Positions 16,784 to 25,598 of a DNA stretch of 64,000 bases are shown piece by piece (positions within the stretch are counted from its first letter, which is position 1; each line of letters starts with the position of its first letter). The stretch lies in the NCBI GenBank assembly GCA_036500145.1, contig DASYCO010000066.1, positions 57,185 through 121,184 of the forward strand. The letters run 5' to 3'. The position numbers and the translations under genes were made by a program. This DNA comes from CAMAVH01 sp036500145 (lineage in GTDB: Bacteria > Pseudomonadota > Alphaproteobacteria > SMXQ01). The notes below the pieces were generated by a model. The model was given only the letters and a program-made list of their open reading frames with translations, ran no database searches and was not told the origin of the DNA.

Positions 16784-17935
16784 TTAGCGCACGTAGATGT
16801 GGACTTCGCTGCTCTGCGCGTCGGCGCTGGAGGTCGAGGACAGGCTGAGCCGGCTGGCCGGCAGGCCCATGCCCGTGAGCGAGCGCATGACGTTCTCGGC
16901 GTTGTGGCGCGCGGTCGTCGTGTTGGCGGCGGCCTGGGCGGCGGTGCCCCGGTTGGGCGCCACGGCGACGAGGTCGAACATCGCCTGCGGCCGGCGCTCG
17001 AGGGCGCGGTTCACGGCGGTGTAGAGCGCCTGCTGGTAGTCGACGTCCTGGCGGTCGAAGCGGATGACGACGAGCGGGCGGCGCGCCGCGAGGTCGGCCG
17101 GGCTGCTGGCCGGGGCGACCGGGCGCGTGCCGTTGACCGGCACGTTCACGTCGTAGGCGCGGTTCGCCAGGCTGGTGCCGAGCATCTCGCCGTTCTTGAT
17201 CGCCAGCGACATGGTCGTCAGGTTGCGGCGCTCGTTGGCCAGGTAGTTCATCTGGCGCGTCACGTCGTCGTTCAGCTCGTTGAGCAGGCGGTCGACCAGC
17301 ACGACGCTGCGGTTGACGTCGTCTTCGAGCACCGCGAGCTGGCGGTGGTCTTCGTCGACGGCGCCCGAGAGGCCGTAGGTCGCGCGCGTGGTCTCAAGCA
17401 GGTAGGAGGCGGTGGTGGAGTCCGAGGCGACCTGGTTGGCCAGGGTGTTCATCTTGGCCACGTCGCTCGAGATCGAGTCGAGCTGCTGCTGCGCCGTGTT
17501 CCACTGCTGCACGAGGATCGGGTTGCCCGGCGTCGTGCCGACCTGCAGGCGCGAGTTGATCGTGGCGATGCTGGAATGGTAGCGCTGCGCGTTCGCCACG
17601 GTCTCGCTGCGGATCGACTGCAGCTGGCTGTTGTACTGGCTGACCGAGGTCTGCAGGCGGCCAAGGTCGTCGCGCATCGACTGGATCTTGCGGCCGACGT
17701 CGGTGCCGGTCGGCGCGCCCGGGGTGACCGGGCTGGGTTCGAAGCTGGAGGTGCCGAGGGCCGGCGGCGCGCCCGGCTCGTTCGGGCCCGGCGGAATGTC
17801 GACGCGCTGCGGCGAGGCGGAACTGCTGCTGCTTTCGCCCGCCATCGGCGAGAACAATGTGTCAGAAACGGCCGCGCAGCCCGTGAGAAGCATCGCCGCC
17901 GTGAAGGCTGCGGCGTAATTGGTCAATCGGGCCAT
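16784..17935 (-). CDS. Coiled-coil outer-membrane-type lipoprotein, OmpA-like C-terminus
   Basis: A 383-residue predicted lipoprotein. From ATG 17933-17935 it begins MARLTNYAAAFTAAMLLTGC, with lipobox LLTGC and modified Cys at residue 20. A Ser/Pro/Gly-rich linker (about 30-75) precedes a long helical region (about 78-245, e.g. IQSMRDDLGRLQTSVSQY) that should form coiled coil. The last 120 residues (RPLVVIRFDRQDVDYQQALY to SEVHIYVR) have the spacing of an OmpA/Pal-like peptidoglycan-binding fold, including ENVMRSLTGMGLPASRL, but the consensus is weak. A Tol-Pal-like envelope role is inference. An in-frame ATG 11 codons earlier would hide the signal peptide. Confidence 0.7.
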   Translation of the reverse strand: MARLTNYAAAFTAAMLLTGCAAVSDTLFSPMAGESSSSSASPQRVDIPPGPNEPGAPPALGTSSFEPSPVTPGAPTGTDVGRKIQSMRDDLGRLQTSVSQYNSQLQSIRSETVANAQRYHSSIATINSRLQVGTTPGNPILVQQWNTAQQQLDSISSDVAKMNTLANQVASDSTTASYLLETTRATYGLSGAVDEDHRQLAVLEDDVNRSVVLVDRLLNELNDDVTRQMNYLANERRNLTTMSLAIKNGEMLGTSLANRAYDVNVPVNGTRPVAPASSPADLAARRPLVVIRFDRQDVDYQQALYTAVNRALERRPQAMFDLVAVAPNRGTAAQAAANTTTARHNAENVMRSLTGMGLPASRLSLSSTSSADAQSSEVHIYVR

Positions 17936-18293
17936 GTCGACGAATACCCCTATGTCTCCGGCTGGCACACCGCGAATGTGACGCGTGCCTCTCGAACCGG
18001 AATGGTTCTATGAGAGAGGCAAACTTTTCACAACCCCTTAATATCCCTGAAATTCTAATGAAGGGCGGCGCGTCTCACAAGTGCGATCCCGCGCTGCGGC
18101 AGGCGGTACGGGCATTGGGGACCTACTGTTGCCGGCAAGTGACTGGCCTTGGGTCGATTGCCCCCGAATCGGGGTGATTCGGTCAAGTTGCGGCTTGAGG
18201 GCGGAAGCTCGCAACGAGCCTTGCCAAGGCGGGTGCGGTTGAGTAGTGTCCGGCCCTTCCAAACGGCCGGCCGGTTCTCGGCAGGCCCCTTGC
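17936..18293. other. Intergenic region between lipoprotein gene and tRNA-Arg
   Basis: About 360 bases without a convincing gene. Near the lipoprotein start there is a bulged inverted repeat (17987-18020): GCCTCTC pairs with GAGAGGC and GAACC with GGTTC, with five extra bases on one side. The rest, including 18060-18290, shows only short unsupported ORFs. Confidence 0.5.
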
Positions 18294-18370
18294 GCGCTCG
18301 TAGCTCAGCTGGATAGAGCATCAGACTACGAATCTGAGGGTCGGAGGTTCGAATCCTTCCGAGCGCGCCA
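18294..18370 (+). tRNA. tRNA-Arg (anticodon ACG)
   Basis: A full cloverleaf of 77 bases with CCA encoded. The acceptor GCGCTCG pairs with CGAGCGC; the D-arm is GCTC/GAGC; the anticodon stem TCAGA/TCTGA encloses CTACGAA with anticodon ACG at positions 34-36. The T-arm GGAGG/CCTTC carries TTCGAAT. A34 would be edited to inosine by TadA to read CGU, CGC and CGA. Confidence 0.97.
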
Positions 18371-18544
18371 TTCTCCCCAATTTAACCGTTGATTAACCCT
18401 AAGCGACGAACGGGCTGCCAGCAGCCCGCAGGGAATCGCGCGGTCGCCCGTTTATCTCTATGAAGCCCGGCGCGGACGATGGTCCCGCCGCCCCCCTCGC
18501 CCGATCCGGCCGGCTCGCCGTCGGGTGCGCTTTAGGAGATCGTT

Positions 18545-19066
18545 ATGAAGAAATTCTTCCCCGTGACTGCCGCCGCCGTGGTGCTTGCCGCGGGTCTCGC
18601 GTCCGGCGCCGCCATGGCCGTCCCGCCGGCGCCCCATGCGCCGTCCTCGGGCGCCGTGCCTGCCGCCTACGGTCCGGACGGCCAGCGCCCGCAGCATGCC
18701 CGTCCCGGCGCGGAGCGCGGCCATCGCCCGATGAGCGTCGAGCAGCGCGCCGAACGCATGAAGGCGCGCCTGAAGATCACCGACGCGCAGAAGCCCCAGT
18801 GGGACGCGCTGGTCGGCGTCATGCAGAAGCAGGCCAAGGCCTTCGCCTCGGCGCGCGCCGAGTTCTGGCAGAAGAAGGCCAGCGGCGAGACGCCGAAGGT
18901 GCTGACCACGCCGGAACGCATGGCCCAGCGCGACCAGGCGATGCAGACGCGCCTCAACGGCCGGCATGAGTTCACGACCGCCTTCACGAACCTCTATGCC
19001 AGCATGAGCCCCGATCAGAAGAAGATCGCCGACGACATGCTGTCTGGTCGTCATCATCGGCGCTAA
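18545..19066 (+). CDS. Spy/CpxP-like periplasmic protein
   Basis: A 173-residue protein. It opens with a Sec signal (MKKFFPVTAAAVVLAAGLAS, cleaved about AMA-VPP), then a Pro/His/Gly-rich stretch (28-60), and a helical domain of the LTXXQ type: MSVEQRAERMKARLKITDAQ at 63-82 and ASMSPDQKKIADDML near the end. These paired motifs mark the Spy/CpxP/CnrX group of periplasmic chaperones or metal sensors. A TAGGAG ribosome-binding site lies 8-10 bases before the ATG. It is on the same strand as the sigma-factor operon 115 bases downstream and is a plausible target of it. The His-rich C-terminus (GRHHRR) and the His/Pro-rich linker could bind metal, which is inference. Confidence 0.8.
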   Translation: MKKFFPVTAAAVVLAAGLASGAAMAVPPAPHAPSSGAVPAAYGPDGQRPQHARPGAERGHRPMSVEQRAERMKARLKITDAQKPQWDALVGVMQKQAKAFASARAEFWQKKASGETPKVLTTPERMAQRDQAMQTRLNGRHEFTTAFTNLYASMSPDQKKIADDMLSGRHHRR

Positions 19067-19094
19067 GCTCCCTTCGGGCTTGGCAGCCCGCGTC

Positions 19095-19123
19095 GGCCGC
19101 GCCGGAGTCTCTCCGGCGCGGCC
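19095..19123. repeat. Perfect 13-bp hairpin between Spy-like gene and sigma gene
   Basis: The arms 19095-19107 and 19111-19123 are perfectly complementary around a TCT loop and almost entirely G+C. No T-run follows on the plus strand, so it may attenuate or stabilise rather than strictly terminate transcription. Confidence 0.6.
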
Positions 19124-19180
19124 GGCCGGCCGCCGGCCCTTTGCCGCAAGACGCGGCGAGGAATAGGAAAGGGGCCAAGG

Positions 19181-19810
19181 ATGCTGCGCGCGGTCGATGT
19201 CGGCCAAGTGGCGTCCCGGGTCGCACAACGGCCGACGGGGCGGATGCAGGACGCGAGCGACGAGGAACTGGTGGCGCTGATTGGTGGTGGGGACCGCCGC
19301 GCCTATCACGTCCTCGTCGAACGGCACGGCCGGCGCGTGCTCGGCCTGGCGCGCCGAATGACGCGCAACCTGGCCGAGGCGGAAGACATCTCGCAGGACG
19401 CCTTCCTGCGCGTCTGGCAGAAGGCGGCGGAATGGCAGCCGCGCGGCGCGCGCTTCACTACCTGGCTCTACCGCGTGGTGGTGAACCTGTGCATCGACCG
19501 CCGCCGCAAGCCGAGCTTCGCGCCGATCGAGGCGGCGGGCGATCCCGCCGATTCGCGGCCCGACGCGGAGCAGACGCTGGTCGCCGTCGAGCGCGACCGC
19601 CATGTGAAGGCGGCGCTGGACGCCTTGCCGGAGCGCCAGCGCGCGGCGCTGGTGCTGAGCTATTACGAGGGATTGAGCAACGTGGAGGCCGCTGGGGCCT
19701 TGGAGCTGTCGGTCTCCGCGTTGGAATCGCTGCTGGTGCGCGCCCGTCGCGCGCTGCGCCAGGAGCTGCAGGGCCGCGGCGTTGAGACCGCGACGAAGGA
19801 GGAGCCATGA
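19181..19810 (+). CDS. ECF RNA polymerase sigma factor
   Basis: A 209-residue sigma-70 ECF factor. Region 2 runs from about 25 to 95 (DRRAYHVLVERHGRRVLGLARR, then AEAEDISQDAFLRVWQKA). Region 4 runs from about 145 to 195 (ALPERQRAALVLSYYEGLSN, SVSALESLLVRARRALRQEL) with the helix-turn-helix. Start choice is uncertain: an in-frame ATG lies at residue 22 (MQDASDEELVALIGG), and the first 21 residues are not typical. The gene overlaps the next by 4 bases (ATGA). In known ECF operons that gene is the anti-sigma factor, and here a third, membrane-anchored sensor gene follows, a layout like CnrYXH. Confidence 0.9.
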   Translation: MLRAVDVGQVASRVAQRPTGRMQDASDEELVALIGGGDRRAYHVLVERHGRRVLGLARRMTRNLAEAEDISQDAFLRVWQKAAEWQPRGARFTTWLYRVVVNLCIDRRRKPSFAPIEAAGDPADSRPDAEQTLVAVERDRHVKAALDALPERQRAALVLSYYEGLSNVEAAGALELSVSALESLLVRARRALRQELQGRGVETATKEEP

Positions 19811-20340
19811 CGCCAAGCACGACGACGGCAGTCATGCCGATCGAGCGCCTGACACAGATTCTCGCCGCCTACGGCGCTTCGCCGCAGCGCTGGCCCGAGC
19901 ACGAGCGCGCCGCGGCGGAAAGCCTGCGCGCCCGCATCCTGGCGGCGGGCTCGCCGCAGGAGCGCGCTATGCTGGCTGAAGCCTTGCGCGAGGCCGACGG
20001 CCTCGACGACGTACTGTCCGGCCTGTCCGCCGAGGTGCCCGACGCGGCCGTCGCGCGCCTGACGGCGGCGCTGGCTTTTCCGCCGGCGCATGCGCCGAAG
20101 CGGAGCTGGACGGTCTTCGGCCTGGTCCATGCCGTGCTGCGGCCGAGCGCCGCCTTTGCGGCGACCATGGCCGCCCTCGGCATCGTCCTCGGCCTGTCGG
20201 TCGATCCCGCCTATTCGAGCGGCGACGGCAGCGACTACACGGTGGCGCAGACGGCGGACGCGTCGCCTGCCGACGCCCTGCTCGACGGGCTGTCGCTCGA
20301 CGGCAACGACCTGAACAGCAACGGAGACGCAGCGCCATGA
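19807..20340 (+). CDS. Putative membrane anti-sigma factor
   Basis: A 177-residue protein whose start overlaps the sigma stop (ATGA). It has a cytoplasmic N-terminal helical domain (about 10-95: MPIERLTQILAAYGASPQRW), a single membrane segment near 117-135 (FAATMAALGIVLGLSV) and a short Asp/Ala-rich outer tail. No zinc anti-sigma motif (HxxxCxxC) is present. Position, topology and coupling to an ECF gene support the anti-sigma call; sequence similarity alone does not. It overlaps the next gene by 4 bases. Confidence 0.65.
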   Translation: MTPSTTTAVMPIERLTQILAAYGASPQRWPEHERAAAESLRARILAAGSPQERAMLAEALREADGLDDVLSGLSAEVPDAAVARLTAALAFPPAHAPKRSWTVFGLVHAVLRPSAAFAATMAALGIVLGLSVDPAYSSGDGSDYTVAQTADASPADALLDGLSLDGNDLNSNGDAAP

Positions 20341-20858
20341 CCACGACTGGGGGCACTGGTACTGGAGGAATGGGCCCGGAAGGCCGGCCGGCCGGCTATG
20401 GGCGCGGCTGGCGCTGGTTCCATGAGGGCTGGAACTGGAAGCGCGCCGCCATCGTCGCGTCGGTGGCGCTCAACCTGTTCTTCCTCGGCCTGATCGGCGC
20501 TTGGCAGGGCAGGGCCCTTTTCGGCCCGCCGCCGCCGGGCCCGAGCATCCCGCGCATGCTGGCAGGCACGCTGCGCAACCTGCCCGACGCAGACCGCCAG
20601 CTGCTCGAACAGGTGTTCCAGTCGCGCCGCCACGAAATCGGCCAGCTCGCCGAAGGCCTGCGCCACACGCGCGGCGACATGAGCCGCGCGCTGCGCCGCC
20701 CCGACTTCGACCCGGCCGACTTCGACGCCAAGGCCATGGCGGCCCGCGAAGCGCGCTCGCGCCTCGACGCGGCCCTGCAGGACGTCTACCGCGACGCGGC
20801 CAAGGACATGACGCCGGAAGGCCGCGACAGGCTCGGCCGCACGCGCCGGCCAGGCTGA
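20337..20858 (+). CDS. Membrane-anchored periplasmic heavy-metal-sensor-like (CnrX/Spy-type) protein
   Basis: A 173-residue protein coupled to the putative anti-sigma gene by ATGA. A Gly-rich head (1-30) precedes one membrane helix (about 37-56, AAIVASVALNLFFLGLIGAW). The periplasmic helical domain follows: RMLAGTLRNLPDADRQLLEQ, FQSRRHEIGQLAEGL and a terminal DAAKDMTPEGRDRLGR, where MTPEGRDRL corresponds to the second LTxxQ-like motif. Such proteins sense metal or envelope damage and pass it to the anti-sigma. No clear His/Cys metal cluster is seen, so misfolding rather than metal may be the signal. Confidence 0.7.
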   Translation: MTTTGGTGTGGMGPEGRPAGYGRGWRWFHEGWNWKRAAIVASVALNLFFLGLIGAWQGRALFGPPPPGPSIPRMLAGTLRNLPDADRQLLEQVFQSRRHEIGQLAEGLRHTRGDMSRALRRPDFDPADFDAKAMAAREARSRLDAALQDVYRDAAKDMTPEGRDRLGRTRRPG

Positions 20859-20919
20859 CGGTCACCCGCTGACGGTGATGAACTGACCGTCTGGCGCCCG
20901 GCTGGCGAGCCTCCCCCGG

Positions 20920-20940
20920 ATGCCGTAAAAAGGACGGCAT
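20920..20940. promoter_or_regulatory. 7-bp inverted repeat before SDR gene
   Basis: ATGCCGT (20920-20926) and ACGGCAT (20934-20940) are separated by seven A/G bases, 30 bases ahead of the SDR ATG. It may be an operator or a leader hairpin; no T-run follows. Confidence 0.35.
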
Positions 20941-20969
20941 AAGAAACAAACGATCTGGGGAGCCTGCAA

Positions 20970-21848
20970 ATGTCGAAGAATCCGCTCGAAGGCCGCGTCG
21001 TCATCGTCACCGGAGGCGGCCGCGGCATGGGCCGCGCCATGGCGCTGGGCTTCGCCCGTGCCGGCGCCGCCGGCGTGGCGGTGACCTCCGCCGGCTCGCC
21101 CGACGAGACCGCGGCGGTGGCCCGCGAGATCGACGCCATCGCCGGCCGTCCGGCAGGGATGGCGCTGACCGCCGACGTCGGCGACGCGGCGGCCTGCGCG
21201 CGCGCCGTGGAAGCCGTGGTGGCGCGCTTCGGCGCCTTGCACATCCTGATGAGCAACGCCGGCAAGGGCATGCGCCACGTCGGCGAATCGCGTGGCGCAT
21301 TCTGGAAGGCCGATTCGGCAGGCTGGGACAGCGTCATCGCCACCAACGTCAACGGCCCCTTCCACATGGCCAAGCCGGCCGTGCCGCACATGATCGCCGC
21401 CGGCTGGGGGCGCATCGTCAACATCAGCAAGACCATCGATTCGATGCACGAGGTCGGCAACTCGCCCTACGGCTGCAGCAAGGCTGCGGTGGACGCCATG
21501 ACGATGTCCTGGGCGCAAGACCTGGAAGGCACTGGCGTCACCGCCAACCTGCTGGCGCCCGGCGGCCTGGTGAACACGACCTTCTCGCGCGCCAACGCCA
21601 TCACCCGCGCCCGCGACACCGGCAAGAAGCTGTTCGAGGCGGAGGACATCGTGCCGGCGGCGGTCTGGCTCGCCTCGGAAGATTCGGCCAGCTACACCGG
21701 CTGCCGCTTCAACGCCGCGCGCTGGGACGACAAGCTGCCGCCGTCGGAGGCGGGCGCGCTCGCCCACGAGCGGCCGATCTTCCCGGCGCCGGGCCGCTCC
21801 AACAAGCTGGCCGCGGCCTGGAACGTCCGCTCAGCCGTGCAGGCCTGA
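20970..21848 (+). CDS. Short-chain dehydrogenase/reductase
   Basis: A 292-residue classical SDR. It has the NAD(P)-binding TGGGRGMGRA (residues 15-24), the NAG structural motif in MSNAGKG, a catalytic serine in NISK and the Y-x3-K motif in PYGCSKAA. The length exceeds the usual 250 because of a C-terminal segment after TGCRFNAARWDD. The arginine in the Rossmann loop could favour NADP, but this is weak evidence. The substrate is unknown. It is monocistronic between the sigma operon and the Atm1-like gene. Confidence 0.88.
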   Translation: MSKNPLEGRVVIVTGGGRGMGRAMALGFARAGAAGVAVTSAGSPDETAAVAREIDAIAGRPAGMALTADVGDAAACARAVEAVVARFGALHILMSNAGKGMRHVGESRGAFWKADSAGWDSVIATNVNGPFHMAKPAVPHMIAAGWGRIVNISKTIDSMHEVGNSPYGCSKAAVDAMTMSWAQDLEGTGVTANLLAPGGLVNTTFSRANAITRARDTGKKLFEAEDIVPAAVWLASEDSASYTGCRFNAARWDDKLPPSEAGALAHERPIFPAPGRSNKLAAAWNVRSAVQA

Positions 21849-21920
21849 GCCTTATCTGGCGGCGCCGAAGGTTCCCGCGCTTTCTGCGCCCTTGCGGGGG
21901 CGGCGGCGCCGCCCGATATC

Positions 21921-21949
21921 CTGACGGGGGCGGCCGTTCCCGCTAGAAT
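21921..21949 (+). promoter_or_regulatory. Promoter of the Atm1-like exporter
   Basis: CTGACG (21921-21926) and TAGAAT (21944-21949) are spaced by 17 bases, which gives a good vegetative promoter 55 bases before the ATG at 22004. Confidence 0.7.
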
Positions 21950-22003
21950 GGCCGCATCCTCTGCGCCCGCAAGCCTGGGCGCGCATCACCGTCAGGAATC
22001 CGC

Positions 22004-23971
22004 ATGAGTCTCGCCGAGGGCGCCTCCGGCCGGCAGCCCAACCCAGTCGATCCATCCATGCAAGATTTCGGTACGGGCGCCCCCCGGCCGCCGCGCAAGG
22101 GCATGGCCCAGCGCCTCGACCTGCATGTGCTGCGCGCCATGGCGCCCTATCTCTGGACCGCCAACCCGCTGGAGCTGAGGCTGCGCGTCGTCGGCGCGCT
22201 GGTCCTGCTCTGCATCTCGACGCTGACCAACGTCTATGTGCCGATGGTCTACAAGATGGCGGTCGACGCCATGACCGTGAAGTCGGGCGCGCCGGTCGCC
22301 GTCGCCCTGCCGGTGGCGGTCATCCTCGGCTACGGCCTGCTGCGCTTCGTCGCGGCCGCCTCGGGCGAACTCCGCGACGCCCTGTTCGTCAAGGTGACGC
22401 AGCGCGCCGTGCGCCTCGTCGCCTACCAGATCTTCCAGCACCTGCACGCGTTGTCGCTGCGCTTCCACCTCGACCGCCAGACCGGCGGCCTCAGCCGGGT
22501 GATCGAGCGCGGCATCAAGGGCATCGAGTTCGTGCTCGCCTTCATGCTGTTCAACATCGTGCCGACGGTGGCGGAGATACTGATCGTCTGCGGCATCATG
22601 TGGGCGCTCTACGACATCCGCTTCGCCGCCGTCACCTTCGTCACCATCAGCTCCTACATCGTCTTCACCCTGATCGTCACCGAATGGCGGATGAAGTTCC
22701 GCCGCGTGATGAACGAGATCGACAGCACCGCCAACACGCGCGCCGTCGACAGCCTGCTCAACTTCGAGACGGTGAAGTACTTCAACAACGAAGAGCACGA
22801 GGTGCGGCGCTACGACGAGGCCATGTCGCGCTACGAGCGCGCCGCCAACTGGAACAAGACCTCGCTGTCCTACCTCAACATCGGCCAGGCCTTCATCATC
22901 GCTGGCGGGCTCATCGTCGTCATGCTGATGGCCGGGCAGGGCGTCGCCGACGGCACCATGACCGTGGGCGACTTCGTGCTGGTCAACACCTACCTGATCC
23001 AGCTCTACCTGCCGCTCGACTTCCTCGGCTACGTCTATCGCGAGATCAAGCAGTCGCTCACCGACATGGAATCGATGTTCCACCTGCTCGGCGTCGACCG
23101 CGAGATCAAGAACGCGCCCGATGCCAGGCCGCTGGCGGTCGCGGGCGGCGAGGTGTCCTTCCGGCACGTCGATTTCGGCTACGACGCGGCGCGGCCGATT
23201 CTGAAGGACGTCGACTTCACCGTGCCGGCGGGCCGCACGGTCGCCATCGTCGGCCCGAGCGGGGCCGGCAAGTCGACCATCTCGCGCCTGCTGTTCCGCT
23301 TCTACGACGTGGGCGGCGGCTCCATCGCCATCGACGGCCAGGACATCCGCGAGGTGACGCAGGAGAGCCTGCGCCAGTCGATCGGCATCGTCCCGCAGGA
23401 CACCGTGCTGTTCAACGACACGATCTACTACAACATTGCCTACGGCCGGCCCGGCGCGACCGCCCAGGAAGTGGAGGAGGCGGCGAAGCTGGCGGCGATC
23501 CACGACTTCATCGTCTCGACGCCGCAGGGCTACGACACGCGCGTCGGCGAGCGCGGCTTGAAGCTGTCGGGCGGCGAGAAGCAGCGCGTCGCCATCGCGC
23601 GCACGATCCTGAAGCGGCCGGCGATCCTGCTGTTCGACGAGGCGACCTCGGCGCTCGACTCGCACACGGAAAAGGAAATCCAGGCGGCCCTGCACCAGGT
23701 CTCGGCCAACCGCACGACGCTGGTCATCGCGCACCGCCTGTCGACCGTGACCCACGCCGACGAGATCCTCGTGCTGGAGGCAGGGCGCATCGTCGAGCGC
23801 GGCCGGCATGCCGAGCTGCTGGAGCGGCGAGGCAAGTATGCCGCCATGTGGGCGCGCCAGCTCGAGGCGAGCCACCTGCGCGAGAGCCTGGCCCAGGACC
23901 TGGGCGACGAGCTGGCGACGCGCGAGATGGCGAGCGAGGGCCTGGGCGAAGAGGTTCTGCGGAAAGTCTAG
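22004..23971 (+). CDS. Atm1/HMT1-type ABC exporter (fused membrane and ATPase domains)
   Basis: A 655-residue half-transporter with six membrane helices (about 55-350) followed by a nucleotide-binding domain. It carries Walker A GPSGAGKST (417-425), the signature LSGGEKQRVAIAR, Walker B ILLFDEATSALD and H-loop IAHRLST. The segment NFETVKYFNNEEHEVRRYDEAM is a hallmark of Atm1/ABCB7 and heavy-metal-tolerance exporters. These move glutathione-linked sulfur, iron-sulfur or metal conjugates out of the matrix or cytoplasm. A homodimer in the inner membrane is expected. The N-terminal 45 residues are variable. Confidence 0.92.
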   Translation: MSLAEGASGRQPNPVDPSMQDFGTGAPRPPRKGMAQRLDLHVLRAMAPYLWTANPLELRLRVVGALVLLCISTLTNVYVPMVYKMAVDAMTVKSGAPVAVALPVAVILGYGLLRFVAAASGELRDALFVKVTQRAVRLVAYQIFQHLHALSLRFHLDRQTGGLSRVIERGIKGIEFVLAFMLFNIVPTVAEILIVCGIMWALYDIRFAAVTFVTISSYIVFTLIVTEWRMKFRRVMNEIDSTANTRAVDSLLNFETVKYFNNEEHEVRRYDEAMSRYERAANWNKTSLSYLNIGQAFIIAGGLIVVMLMAGQGVADGTMTVGDFVLVNTYLIQLYLPLDFLGYVYREIKQSLTDMESMFHLLGVDREIKNAPDARPLAVAGGEVSFRHVDFGYDAARPILKDVDFTVPAGRTVAIVGPSGAGKSTISRLLFRFYDVGGGSIAIDGQDIREVTQESLRQSIGIVPQDTVLFNDTIYYNIAYGRPGATAQEVEEAAKLAAIHDFIVSTPQGYDTRVGERGLKLSGGEKQRVAIARTILKRPAILLFDEATSALDSHTEKEIQAALHQVSANRTTLVIAHRLSTVTHADEILVLEAGRIVERGRHAELLERRGKYAAMWARQLEASHLRESLAQDLGDELATREMASEGLGEEVLRKV

Positions 23972-23999
23972 AGCGTCGTCGGGCTGCCGGGCCTGACTG

Positions 24000-25598
24000 C
24001 TAGACTGCGGCGCCATGCCGTAGCGGCAGGCTGGACTGCTCGCTGGCGGCGCGCGCGACGATGCGCGCCTGCGGGAAGAACAGCGTGATCGTCGTGCCGA
24101 CGCCGAGGGCGCTGTCGATCATCATGGTGCCGTCGTGCAGCTCGACCAGGGCCTTGACCAGCGGCAGGCCAAGGCCGGTGCCGGCGTGCTCGCGGTTCTG
24201 CGCGCTGTCGATCTGCACGTAGGGCGTCATCGCCTTGGGGATGTCCTCCGCCGCCATGCCGATGCCGGAATCGCTGACCGCGATCCACAGGCTATCGGTG
24301 GTGAGGCCGCCGCGCACCGAGATGGCGCCGCCTTCCAGCGTGAACTTCACGGCGTTCGACAGCAGGTTGTTGAGGATCTGGCGCATCATCTGGCGGTCGG
24401 CGCGCAGCAGCGGCAGGTCGACGTCGAGGTCGGCCTGCAGGCGCAGTGCGTGGCGGCTGGCGCGGTCGACGAACAGGCGCAGGGTCGTCTCGGTCAGGTC
24501 GAGAAGGTCGATTTCCTCCTCGCGCAGCTCCTGGCGCCCGGATTCGAACTTGGCGCTGTCGAGGATCTCGTTGACCATGTCGAGCAGGTGCAGCGCGCTT
24601 TCGTGGATGTCGCCGGCATATTCCCGGTAGCGCTTGTTGCCGATGGGGCCGAGCACCTCGCCCTTCATCATCTGCGCGAAGCCGATGACGGCGTTGAGCG
24701 GCGTGCGCAGCTCATGGCTCATCAGGGCGATGAACTCGCTCTTGCTGCGGTTGGCGCGCAGCGCCTCGGCGACGGCCTGCTCGAGGTGGTCGCGCGAGAC
24801 GGTGGTCTCCTTGAGGTTGCGGGCCATGCGGCGCAGCGAATCGGCGAGCGCGCCGATCTCGTCCTCGCGGTGGACCGGCACTTCGGCGTCGTAGTCGCCG
24901 CGGCCGTAGCGCATGGTGAGCTGGCCGAGCTGCTCGATGGGGCGGCTGAGGTCGCGCGCGCTCCACATGGCGAGCAGCAGGCTGGCGAGCAGCACGGCGA
25001 CCGCCCCGACGAGCACGAGAACCAGGTGCTCGGCGCTTTCGCGGCTCGCCGTCTTGGCCAGCTCGGCCTCGATGGGCGCCAGGCTGGCCGACAGCGGCGT
25101 CAGCGGCAGGCCGAGATGCACGGCGCCGATGGGGCCTTGCGGCCCCATGACGGCGGCGGTGGCGTTCATCACGCCGTCGCGTTCCCAGGACTGGCTCTCG
25201 CCGCTGTCCAGGCTCTTGCGGACATGGTCGGCGCTGACCTGCTGTGCGGCGGCGGGCTCCGCGCCCTTGGCGTAGAGCAGCGTGCCGCCGGCGTCGAACA
25301 CGCGCAGGAAGGTGAAGGCCTGGCTGGCGTCGATGTTGTCGGCGTTCGCCGACAGCATGACGGCGTTGCGCCAGGAGAGGGCGTCGCGCAGGGCGCCGGA
25401 GGTGAGGTCGGCGACGAGCCGCGCGCGGTTGTTGGCCAGCACGTCGAGGGTCGTCGTCATGGCGCGCAGGCTCGCCGCCTTGGTCTCGTCGTGCTGGCGC
25501 GTGACCTGGATCGTCATGATGAAGGTGAAGACCGCGATGACGGCGGCGGCCAGCGACAGGAAGGCGAGGGCATAGCGGCGGCGCAGCGGCATCTTCAT
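24000..25598 (-). CDS. Hybrid-free sensor histidine kinase with periplasmic domain
   Basis: A 532-residue sensor kinase. An N-terminal membrane segment (about 8-30, YALAFLSLAAAVIAVFTFIM), a periplasmic double-Cache-sized region (31-185) and a second segment (about 188-212, LVLVLVGAVAVLLASLLLAM) come first. HAMP (about 213-270), a short coiled stretch, HisKA with SEFIALMSHELRTPLN and an HATPase domain (NNLLSNAVKFT, DSGIGM, GTGLGLPLVKAL) follow. No receiver domain is present and no response regulator lies next to it. It converges on the Atm1-like gene. The signal is unknown. Confidence 0.92.
   Translation of the reverse strand: MKMPLRRRYALAFLSLAAAVIAVFTFIMTIQVTRQHDETKAASLRAMTTTLDVLANNRARLVADLTSGALRDALSWRNAVMLSANADNIDASQAFTFLRVFDAGGTLLYAKGAEPAAAQQVSADHVRKSLDSGESQSWERDGVMNATAAVMGPQGPIGAVHLGLPLTPLSASLAPIEAELAKTASRESAEHLVLVLVGAVAVLLASLLLAMWSARDLSRPIEQLGQLTMRYGRGDYDAEVPVHREDEIGALADSLRRMARNLKETTVSRDHLEQAVAEALRANRSKSEFIALMSHELRTPLNAVIGFAQMMKGEVLGPIGNKRYREYAGDIHESALHLLDMVNEILDSAKFESGRQELREEEIDLLDLTETTLRLFVDRASRHALRLQADLDVDLPLLRADRQMMRQILNNLLSNAVKFTLEGGAISVRGGLTTDSLWIAVSDSGIGMAAEDIPKAMTPYVQIDSAQNREHAGTGLGLPLVKALVELHDGTMMIDSALGVGTTITLFFPQARIVARAASEQSSLPLRHGAAV

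Noticed and set aside
18294..18370. tRNA-Arg as an integration site of an island
   Set aside because: No integrase, no repeated 3' tRNA fragment nearby and normal GC content on both sides.
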